A stretch of 64,000 bases of DNA from Siderastrea siderea (Eukaryota; Cnidaria; Anthozoa; Scleractinia; Rhizangiidae), in assembly GCA_964030785.1 (NCBI GenBank), contig OZ034972.1, forward strand, positions 15,199,231-15,263,230. The letters are read 5' to 3'. Below, piece by piece: positions 37,001-49,000 of the stretch. The translations under genes and the position numbers were made by a program. Numbering within the stretch: position 1 is the stretch's first letter; each line of letters opens with the position of its first letter. Below the pieces are notes generated by a model. The model searched no databases. It had not been told where the DNA came from and saw nothing but the letters and a program-made list of their open reading frames with translations.

Positions 37001-40000
37001 ACAAATTTTTTGTTAGTGACGTTCCGTTGACCGCGGTCAAGATCGGAAAATTCCGCCCGCTCCCGGAACCAATCAGATTGCAGGATTTGGTTCATCTTGC
37101 CCGCTCACGCGCTGAGAAAAAAATAAAAACTGATTCCTTTTTATACATGGGCACCATATCTGAGCACATTTTATATTACAGCCAGAAATTTTGCAAATTT
37201 GGTCACTCAATGCCCAGAGACTGACTACATTTCAGCTCTGTTATAAATGATCACTGTGAGGTGACTTACTGACCAGTAGTGGGCCACATACAGCACTGGA
37301 ATATTTATGATCATCTGAGCCAGATGCATGATATGCTGAAGATGAGCTAGTAGAATCATCGTGTTGAGAGTGCAAACTGTGTTTGATTTGCAGAGATGCT
37401 GAGGAGCTCAGAGTGTCAGACTGAAGAACTGTCTTGAGTGGAAATGTTGCTACTCCAACAACAGCGGGCTAAAACAACATCAAACAATCTTTCAGAAGTC
37501 AGACAATACAAGGAGTGTGGCCAAGAGGTAATACACAGGAAATTGTTGTTTTACATTAAGACCACTGGGAATCCTGAGTTTAATGAGCTAGCATAACGTA
37601 AAGGACAACTGACGAGCCTTGGGTTCCTCACAAAAACGATTCTTTACATCTTCATATCAAGTTTACTGACATTTGACATAAGACATGCCCATATATAAAT
37701 TACAGAAGATACATAATTAGTGACACCCTAGTACAGAGTAACCTTGGCTTATGACTACCCATTGATAAGATGCCATCATTAATAGCTGCTTTCTTTGGCC
37801 TGAACAATGCTCATGCAAACTCTATTCCTCTAACCATGCCTGGAATTACCTTTTTATGGCCTGAAGGTGGTTGTTTTAACTGCAGGGATACAAAAGCTAA
37901 AACACAAATTGCTGAAGATCACTATCCTGAAGATTACACAACACTATTTTAATGCAGAGATTGGCTACTTGTTGAAGGCCGTGATAAATTATGAACTTAA
38001 ACAGATCTGTTTTGAGGAGAATTTAGTATCATCGCTATTGCTGCAAATGATTAGAACTTACTGACAGTAGTTAATTTCCCCGATGATTGTGATTTGTCAC
38101 TGATAGAAAGCAAGCATAAGCCTACTTAACAAATTAAGACAGATTCCGCTCAACGTTCGAGCAATAAGTGCAAAAAATATTTACCAAAAAACTACTCATA
38201 GCACTGTAACATTTTAAATGCTATTTGAAACATCTCACTCTAGTTCACTTGCCCAAGTGACCCCGCGATGAAATTCTCAAGCATTCTCAAAAAAATTAAT
38301 TTCAAATCTCGTAAAAGTATGCTAAAAACGGGCGCCATTTTGTTTTGAACTGACATTAAGCGTCTTTTTAATTGAAATATGGATAACTTCAAATCCAATT
38401 TTCTCTTGCGGGGTCAGCTTGGGAGCAAAAGTAACGATAAGTTCTTCTTATCTGTTCTCAAAATGTGACAGTGCTGCAAGTATTTTCTTGGTAACTTAAT
38501 TTTTGTACTTACTGCTCGAATGTTGAACGGAAATCGTCTTAAATTGATTTAAACTTACTGTTCTGTGCCCTGATTCTCTAATATAAAGCCTGAATGTCAA
38601 AGGCCTTCTCCACCAATAATCTATCACAGCAGAGTTAAACAATGAAGGGAACACTGAACGATGGTTAAACAACACCACTAAAGAAAGAAACAGTAAAAAC
38701 ACAAAAATATTGCTATCAAACATATTATCAGAGGTCACCATGAGTGTTCATCACTGTCTCTAGGGCAGTGCATAAAGGTCTGGTATGGCAGTGTTGGCCA
38801 AGAATTTAAAGGGGCTGTGTCATGGCAGTCCAGTCCAATTTGTTTAGTTGTTCCAATTACTTGTTTTAAGCTGTTATTTTTATGTTTTGCTTAATTTGGT
38901 GGCCAGGTCCTAGAAGATAAATTTCGTGACACAGCTCCTTTAAACAAGTTTGCTAAAAATTTACAGTAACTTAAATAATGGAAATAAAAGAAGATGGAGA
39001 GCAGCTTAGCAGAATTAAGAAAGCAGATAAATGGGACAATCTAGATCTCTCCACTATTTCTCAGTATTTACCACAAATTTATTCCATGTCAGAAACCCTG
39101 AACCTCACCTCCATCTTGGAGCTTCTTAGAAGCTATTCTGGTTAATTCTGTTGCCATAGAAATGTTTTCCCCTTGACTGTGTGTTGGTGTTGAACTAGGA
39201 AAGCTGTACTCAACAAAGTATGTCCTGGGTAAGGAATGGTTATTAGATATTACTGACAGTTACTGTAACTCATGGCAATTACTACAGGGGTTTGCTACAA
39301 CAGGGGCATCAAGGCATCCAAGTTCACTACTGTTTGTACTCAACACTAACACAGAAATGAATGACACAGTTTTTTGTTACTGCACTAAAGATGATTTCAC
39401 GAGATTGTTGTTGGTGAGTTACAAGGGCCTTGGTTACAAGTACACGTTCTAGGTGGCTAAATCAGAATAAAATGCAAGATTTCTACCCTTCTCACAATAA
39501 GATTTTTCCAGGACCCAGTAGCTGTGATACTCTCACAAGTTACAGGACTGTCGAAAACATGCACAATTTTAGTTCCAAATTTCAAGGATTTTCAGTCAAG
39601 AAAAATAGCTTTTAAGGACCTGTACATACTCTAGAGATGTAGCATATACAGACAACAGTAAATACACTAAGGTTACCCTGGTTTCATGTTGTCTCCATTG
39701 ATTCCTAGACTATCCACCATAACTCGAGCTGCATCAACTCTTCCCAGAGCTGTCAATTTCTCAGGACCAAGGTTTTCTACAAATTCATGAGGGTTTGGAC
39801 TTGATACCAAACTCCTCCTTGTTGACGTTGAAGATGAATTATGAGAAGTATTATTTGGACTCTCTTGACCTGCACAATGGTAATTTAACATAGCAGATCT
39901 AAGACAACTGTAAGTAAAAACACTGGAATAGACATTATGCTCAGGCACTTTACCACAGTTAAGTCATGAAAAATTTAAATTATTACATATACTGTTATGG

Positions 40001-43000
40001 GGTAAGCTTACTTATCAATTGACGTTTTTTCTTTAACTGAATGAGGCAAAAATAAAATAATTTAAAACAAGATTCCTACAACACTACCCAAGCCATAGCC
40101 CTTCACTACCAGCACTAAAGTCTTGTTTCTATGGCATCAAGCAATTAAAGAATGTAACTATTCCCTCCTTGATGGGATTGATAGGATGCTATTCCATTGC
40201 AAAATTACTCCCAGTATTTGAGGGTGAAGACCAGGCTTGAATCAACAACTTTCAAAGCAAAAGTCTGACAAACTGTGTAAGTAAAATTGGTGGAGCCGGT
40301 GAACAAAGAAATCTCATTACCACGACTTGAATTTTTGTGTAGAATGAGCGACAGAGTCTCGTAAACCATATCCTCCTTTTAACAAATCAGACAAGAACAT
40401 AATTAGCACCTCTATGATCATCAGTGTTATCACCAGAGGTGGTTTTCTTGGGATCAAGGTACCCCATACTGGATTCTTTGTCGCTCTGCTTTGCAGTGTC
40501 TTTGTCTGTGCTACTGTGTGGGGACAAGTGTTTACCTTTGGTTTTGGCAGATATCTGAAAAACATGATATAAAAATAAAAATCACTGTTGGTTTATCACA
40601 AACAGTTTAATATTTGTTCAACATGATGTTCTTTGCACAACAAAACCATTTTACAGCATAATTAGAAGTGTGACGACTTCTACTTTGACAAATCAATTAT
40701 CCACTCACTTCAAAGGAAGCTTCAACATAAGACCCTAGTGAACTTGGGTTGGAAATGGTTACAATGCTGCATGTCCCAAGTATTTTTAAAACTGTTTTCA
40801 AAATGTTCTTCTTACAAGGAAAGTAAACAATTCCATCAAACTCTATCTGGTTGCCATTTTTATAATACTTTTTTCTTAGTAAATGGTTTAAACCCAGGAG
40901 TCATGTCATAAGAAGGTTGAGAATGATCATCTGGCTTAGTGTGGTCCTGAAAAGCATTGTTGATGACATTGACTGACATTTCCACGATACATGCGGCAGT
41001 CATTAGAGTGAAAGTGAATTGTGCATCATTAGTTGATGGTTTAAAATTTAGTCTTTGGTTATTACCTGATTGGTCATTAAAGTTGCGATGTTATTGGTCA
41101 TTTGTCAATTAAACCACGATGTTATTGGCTGTGAAGTCTCTTGTTCTAAATTAAGTGAAATTCTAAGGTTAAAATACAAAATTGCTATTGGGGATTTGCG
41201 CAACAGTCTTGTAAGCCTTGTTTACCTTTTTTCGTTGTAAAGTACTGGGAAAATGTTTATCATCGTCATCATAATTATCATCATCGGTGCTGACAGTATT
41301 GTCTGACTCTGTATCTGACTGCATTGCCTGAAAAACAAAAAAAAAAGTTCACAAATACTTTTTCCATAATGTAATTTTCACAACAAGCTTTATTAAAATC
41401 AACAAGACACTGTGTGCACTGTGTTTTGTGGAAAACTGTATACCATCAATGTAACGAACGCTATTTATAAGTTTTGATTGCGTGATTTACGTCATTATTA
41501 TGCCGATTAAATACCTCTTTGTTTTCGAGTACATACCTCTGTAGCCACAAACAGAAAGGGTTAGTTCGTTCATTCGATCCACAAGACACATGCTAGTCGC
41601 ACAACATTAGAAAGAAAGATAGACTGATCGAAGGATCGTTGTAAAACCGAATGTAAGAGCGGGGAAAGAGGTATGTGATCTTAATTGTTATTGTAATATC
41701 TTAGGATCGTGAAATGAATTACATTGAAAGCAGATTTATTACGCTCATAGAAATTTATGTTGTTTAGAATTGTCATTATGCACGCCCCACGTGCTTGAGT
41801 TAAGATCATTTTAATTAAGCTTAGATTTACTGGTAATAGCCTTTATTTCGCCTATTGTATTTCAGTTTTTACGAAATTTCAAGTTAAATAAAGAAAGCAG
41901 AATCGATAGATGCTTGGAGTTTCCGTAATATAAAACATTTCTCTGTCGCAGCGTTGGTTAACAAGCTTTGGTAAATCAGAAAGATCGATGTCAGCGTCCG
42001 CCCCGTTACAATCAAGCCTGTCGGAAAAATAGAACACTATGCATCTTTGAACCTTTCAATTTCTCTCTGACAAACTGCATTAAATCAATATGTAATAAGG
42101 ACTAGAAAAATGTCTGTATTATGGAGGTAATCACAGGAACAAATTTAACAATATATTATTCTGACTTTTGATTTTCTTCTTTTAAAAAAAGACACTTTAA
42201 GATGTACACTTAATAAGGTTTATTTACTCAGCCACTGTACCTGAACAGAAGATGCGAATTGAGACAAAAATTAATGATATATCAGTTTAAGGACTGGTAA
42301 ACAAACAGCATTACTACGAAATGGTAGAAAAGGCTGTACTATTCCTTCCAATCTAATAAAGCAAAATTGTATTGTAACTTAACATAGCCCTACATACCGG
42401 TGTAGTGTAAAACAGATCCTTTAAAAGTGTCTCATCATAAAGTGGATCCCCAGGCTCACTAACTACACTACTCTCAGGGGACGACACAGGTGATTCCTCC
42501 AGGTAATGCATGTGTTCTTCACCCAACAGTAAGTCCACAGCTTTGTTGTTATGTAAAAACACAGACTCAATCACTGCACTATCATCTACAGCGGACACTT
42601 CAGGTTTGCAGTCAGTCTCAGATGAAGTGAGAATGGCCTTGAATAGTTTGCCAGGAGGTGAATTTGCACTGAGGATATAAAAAAAAGGTGGGGTAAGAAA
42701 ATAGTCTGCCAGGAAGTGTATTGCTACTGCGGATACAAAAATAACGGAAGGTAAATACGAACACTAATCAGAACTAGATTAAATTTTCAAATACAATTGA
42801 CAATAAAAACTAATGGTAAAAATTCATGACGTTTCGACCGCTCTTCGGTCATTATCAAGCGAAATGTTGAGAATATGAATTTGCATAGATAATTATATAA
42901 AGTGACAAAGGGGCAAAAATATGTAAGGAAAATGTATGAGGTAAAAATGTGTAAAAGTAGCTAAAAGTATGTGTAAAGAGAATTTGTTAAAACAATAAAA

Positions 43001-46000
43001 GCATGCAAAAAACTTACTATATAAAGACTAATTATTTAAAAACCTTCGCACGAATTGAGTCGGTCTGTACATTGAGACTTGGTCTCAGTTCATGGATAAA
43101 AAACATTTCGTAAATGAGGCAGTCAAATTTGTTTTAACATTTCTTTAGAATTTTAAAATTCTTGTTAAGATCCTTAGGGGCCAGAGAATGTTCTGAGCGA
43201 AAATGCTTGCCAATAGACGACGACACGTTCTTGTGCTCCTCGACGCATTGATGCAAGTGCCGGCACGTAAAACCAACATAACCTGCATCGCACAGGTCAC
43301 ATTTAAAAAGGTAAACTAGGCACTGTTGGTTTACGACCGGCGGCTTGACTTCACGTAATTTCAGGTCTCGCTCAATTTTGTGACTGATGAAAACGGGTTG
43401 GATGGTGGAGTTAATTTTCTGGCTAAGGTCTTTCAGTTGGGTGCGAAGAATATCAGCTGAGGCTTGGTCTTTGAACGGTAGAACAACACGAACGGGCTCT
43501 GGACTATTGTTCTCCGTTGGTGATGGAACCGGTTGTTCAGTGGCTTTGATGGCAATAAAGCGTGGAATGGTGGAATTTATTAGCTTATCTGGGTATTTAA
43601 GACGGGAGAACAACAACTTGAGATGATCGCATTCTTCAGAGAAGTAGGCCCAGTTAGAAGAAAGTTGAAACGCACGATCCAGCATAGCGTTCAGTAGGCC
43701 GCGTTTATACTGATCTTCAACATGACTCTTTCGTCAGTCACAAAATTGAGCAAGACCTGGAATTACGTGAAGTCAAGCCGCCGGTTGTAAACCAACAGCG
43801 CCTAGTTTACCTTTTCAAATGTGACCTGTGCGATGCAGGTTATGTTGGTTTTACGTGCCGGCACTTGCATCAACGCGTCGAGGAGCACAAGAACGTGTCG
43901 TCTATTGGCAAGCATTTTCGCTCGAAACATTCTCTGGCCCCTAAGGATCTTAACAAGGATTTTAAAATTCTAAAGAAATGTAAAAACAAATTTGACTGCC
44001 TCATTACGAAATGCTTTTTATCCATGAACTGAGACCAAGTCTCACTGTACAGACCGACTCAATTCATGCGAAGGTTTTTAAATAATTAGTCTTTATATAG
44101 TAAGTTTTTTGCACGCTTTTATTGTTTTAACAAATTCTTTTTACACATACTTTTAGCTACTTTTACACATTTTTACCTCATACATTTTCCTTACATATTT
44201 TTGCCCCTTTGTCACTTTATATATCTATGCAAATTCATATTCTCAACATTTTGCTTGATAATGACCGAAGAGCGGTCGAAACGTCGTGAATTTTTACCGT
44301 TAGTTTTTATTAACCGGCCATCGCCATGATGGCGACCGCCGGTTTATAAAATGGACACGGTTTTTCCTGAAAGCAAGTTGGCTTAACATACGAAGAAAGT
44401 TCTGTAAAGCTTGTGGTACAGGTACTCAAGAGCGGTACTGTCTTATATAAGACGCATGCGCATATAAGTCTTCTGAATGTTACCTTCCTATGTTTTTGTC
44501 TTTTAATTTACAGTATTTAAGATATGAACGGCGAAGGGTTGTTAAGTTTGAGGTTTTTGTATTTGTCTTGTATAACGCATGCGCAATTGAGTAAAGGAGC
44601 TAATAGGATTGAATGCGAAATTGGCTGTGTTGTCTGATCTAGTTAGTGGTTATGGTGAAAATTTTTTTAGCGCAGGAGTTTTTTTATTGGGATTGACATT
44701 TTGAGGGGTGTAAAAATGTGGGAGTTAGAAGGATTTGTGAATGTCGGGAGCATATCACGCTTCTGTGAATGTGATTTGCTTTGAAAGTTGCGTTTTGCAT
44801 AGGAGCGGTGTAATATTGTGCTGCGTGAGAGGCGGTTTCCCTTGGCGTTTTATGGGCGGGGGGCGGTGGTTTGCGAAGTGGATTGTAAGGTTTCTGATTG
44901 GCTAACTTGTATTTCGCAGCAGACAAAAAGGACAGTTGCGTTTTGCCGGCGTAGGCTAGGAAGAGAAGGAATTGGTACTAGTATGATGATGCAATATTAG
45001 TTGATTGCACCATCAGTACATGATAGTTCTTGTGAACGGAGAGAGATGAGTGTTTATTTGAGGCGAGAAGTTGATACGAAGGAATCGTCATTAATAAGGA
45101 GATCAATTAATAAGGCAGGTGTTACAAGTCTTTTTGCATTGAAAGAACGAAAATATCTGAATATTATCGACGGATTTGTGTAGTTTGCGTGTGGTGTTCG
45201 CTAAAGGCTACGAGCAGTCTCTCTTTCCGTTCAGAGATAGTGAAGGAAAAGAAAAACAACCGAGTGAGCGCGAAATCGATTGCGGTTTGACAGGCGCTTT
45301 AGCTTTCAAAGATGTGGGCGACTTTCGTCCCCGCTCGCTTGTTTACCTTTGCAAGGGATTCCCGGGTTAGCAAACCAGATTTAAACATCACGTCATGAGA
45401 TATGCCTTGACGTGCCCCATACTCTAACGATCTGCTCGAGCTCGTGTTTATCAAACGTTATATTTTGATTCTACTGCTACAGTGTTCACTGTTTGTATTT
45501 AAGGTCTAGGCACAACAGTAAATACTTCGTCGTCCCGGTGTGAGCATTCTCAGTTGTGGACGAATTTATATCGACATTCAAAGTTTGAGTGAATTTGCAT
45601 TTTTCAGCACAAATACAAGCGATAAGAAAGATAAGCTGAGTCATCAGAGTTTAAACATTATGTCATCCAGTAACATTATAGTCAAAATATTGTGTCACAC
45701 AATCACACTTTTCGTCACGCCGGTTCGTATAAATAGAGGATCGCGCTAACATTTGTGAAACCTAGGGGTGGGGAGGGTCAGAATGGCCGGTTAAAATGCC
45801 CAATGGGCTTTCTTGTTGTCAATTGTTTTAAAAAACCCTTACTGATCAAATACAATTAACAGGAAAAATAAGCGAAAAAGAAGAGCGACATTTTGGTGTC
45901 TTTGGTGGCATCTTGTCACCATTATCAAGCAAAAATATTAATGTAACGGTCAACAGAAAAATATTATTTTAACATTGAAACATACACATGTAAAAAAAGA

Positions 46001-49000
46001 GAAAAATTAAGACTATTATAACTGTTCAGTGCCAATACGCATTATTTCTGTATCGGATAAACTAATTTTTTGTTGACCATTACATTTTTCTTGATAATGG
46101 TAACCGTACCAAAACGGCATCAAAACGCCACATTGTTTTTTCCCTTATTTTCTTGTTAGAATTAGCGCCATAAATTGCTGGCAGCAATTAGGTAGTTTTA
46201 TACAACATTTAAAAAGGATTCTTCCATTTCTCCCACACACAAATACCATTTTCCCCAAGTTCCCACAATTCCCTCCCATTTTCTCCTGATTTTCTAACCC
46301 TATCAAAGTGTGCATGATGTCTTATTTATTTATCAACACAGATGGAAGGATCACTCTCCATCCACATTAACATGTACCACTGTTGACTGCTAGCATCACA
46401 CAGACACAGTAAGGTAAAGGTAAGGTTGCACACAAGTCAAGGAGGCCCACACAGCCGGAGCTTATCCCGGTTTCTGTAGCATGAAGCAACTGAGAGTATT
46501 GCTACTCCCCCCTCCCCCACCTTGGATGGGATGCTAGTCCATCGCAGGGTTACCCCAGAAGTATGTTGCCAGTACCCATTTATACACCTGGGTGGAGAGA
46601 GATAATGTGGGGTAAAGTTTCTTGTCCAAGGAAACAACACGATGGACTGGGCGTCGAACCACCAACCTCCAGATCTGAAGTCCAATGCACTAACTAAACC
46701 ACTGCACCCCCACACACAGACACAGTACTAAGCTCTTTCTTCTAATCAACTGACCTTTTAACACCTGAGCCAAGCCCTGCAGTATCATCCATGTCATTGT
46801 CTTCATCAGCTGACATCACCATTGCCTCTCTTAGCTTTTCTCCCCGCTGAAGCAGTGCACCAATAAGATCAGATGAGACACTTCTATGAGATTGCAGCAC
46901 ACTGCTAGCTGAAATATCAGATCTTGTTGTGCCTCTTACATCATCTAGATATAGTGCAACAAAATCCAAGCTCATTAAAACTTGATTGTAGCTGCATCAG
47001 TCAGTGTGAAACAGACTACAGTCTGCAGTCCACATATTGAACCATTGTAGATGAGGCCTGATAAGGACTTTGCCTCCTGAGGCCTAACTCTCATCTAGCT
47101 TTTTTCTGTAAGCTGCAGTCTGCAGTCTTCAGTCTACATATAAAAAATGGCAAATGAGGACTAATTAGGTCCTTGCCTTGTTAAGTGTAGTTGTTATCAA
47201 GTCCCTAGGTTAGATTTTGTCTGTATGCTGTAGTCTGTGGTCTACATGTTAAATAATGCAGTTGAGGTCTAATTAGGCCTGTCTCAATAAATCTACCTGT
47301 AGATATCATCTAGTCTCCAGGTTAGCTTCTCCCTATAGGCTGTTACTTATCATGGGTATGTACTGTTGTGAAGGATGGGGATTTCAAACACTATAGTTTG
47401 CAATAGGGTATAGAAATCAGAGAGCTTTGGTCTAGAATAGGGTTTTGGCAGCATAAGGGAAATTGATAAGAACCTTGTTTCTCTGTAATGTCAACTTCAG
47501 TTTTCTCTGCTGCTGTTGCTGATACTGCTGAGTTTTCTGCAGTGTACTCCAGTCTTTCTGGAGAGTTTGGAGCAAATTTCACACCCTGAGAAATAAGAAG
47601 TATTTAAGGTGATTCCATTGAAATAGATTGAATGAATACAGGGCTCGAGACTAACTTTTCAGCTTAGTAGCCCAGTGGCTAGTGAGAGGTTTGATTTCAC
47701 TAGCCAAAATAAATTTTCACTAGCCAGACTTTTTTTTGCATAATCTCGCACCGCGTTCAACATGGGTAATTTTTAGCCGAGTTAAGTACTCTTAATCTCA
47801 AGAGTGAAGAACTGGAATGTTGACCATTCTTTCCAACAGTTAAAGATCCTCACATGAATACAAAGTATTGGTGCATTCAGGGCAAATTCGCAGGTACGAT
47901 GTTATTCACGCCCCTCTCTTTTCTGTTGCGGTTATCATGACCAATATCAAGAAAAGTTAACCTTATATAAGCTTGTCATCGTACGGAGAAACGTTGGAAA
48001 GAAGAGACTAACAATGTATGAACGTTGTAAGGTTCGGAGAAAGACAAGACTGATACAGCACTCAATTCACATACGGAAAAATATCTGTATTTAAGTACGG
48101 AGATGTATTGAGCAGACAAAGCTAACAAGGTTTGAACTTATTAAGGTACGGAGAAACGTTGAGGAGTCATACTGAATACCTTGGTTGCAATTACACTACA
48201 ATAGGAAGAAACACTGCCAATGTACCAAGGTACAGAGACACGTTGAGGAGACACTGAGGCTAATAAAATATGCGACTACCAACTTACGGAGAATCGTCAT
48301 TTGACAAAACTAATTCCGTCAGAACGCGTAACGTATGGAAGAACACCGACCGGACCAGACTATTACGGTAGGACAATAAATTACGGACAAACTTAGGGAA
48401 GACAACTAATAATGCACGAACGTACGGATAAACGTTGAGAAGACAAGACTAATACTGTATGAACATACCAACGGACAGAAAAATGCTAAAAAGTGTAGAC
48501 TTATCGTACGAATGCACTTACATACTGAAAGCCTTGGGAAAACCAGACCAGTAAAGTGCGAATGTGCTAACAGTGTATGGAGAAACGTTGCGAACGCAAA
48601 ACTAATAAATCGATGAACATACTTCTGTACGGAGAAACGTTGTGAAGACAAGACTAATATCATATGAACGGCGTTACGTAGAGAAAAACGCTGCATGGGA
48701 AGAGAAAGTACTATTGTACAAACGTAGTAATGATTGGAAATAAGTCGATAAAAGAAGACTAAAGAATTGTGTGAAGGTACTAACGTACGAGACTAGACTA
48801 ACTTCATATGAACGCACAAACGGACCTTCGAAGGACACGTATGGTGAAACGTTCTTAAGACGGCTAATTTCGTTGGAACGTTCTAATGACAGAGAAACGT
48901 TGCCAACTGTGACAACATTAATTTTAGTAGGGAGAATTGTTGAAACGACAAAACAAGTACCATACGAACATTATGATATCATTTTACGGAATAAGATTTA

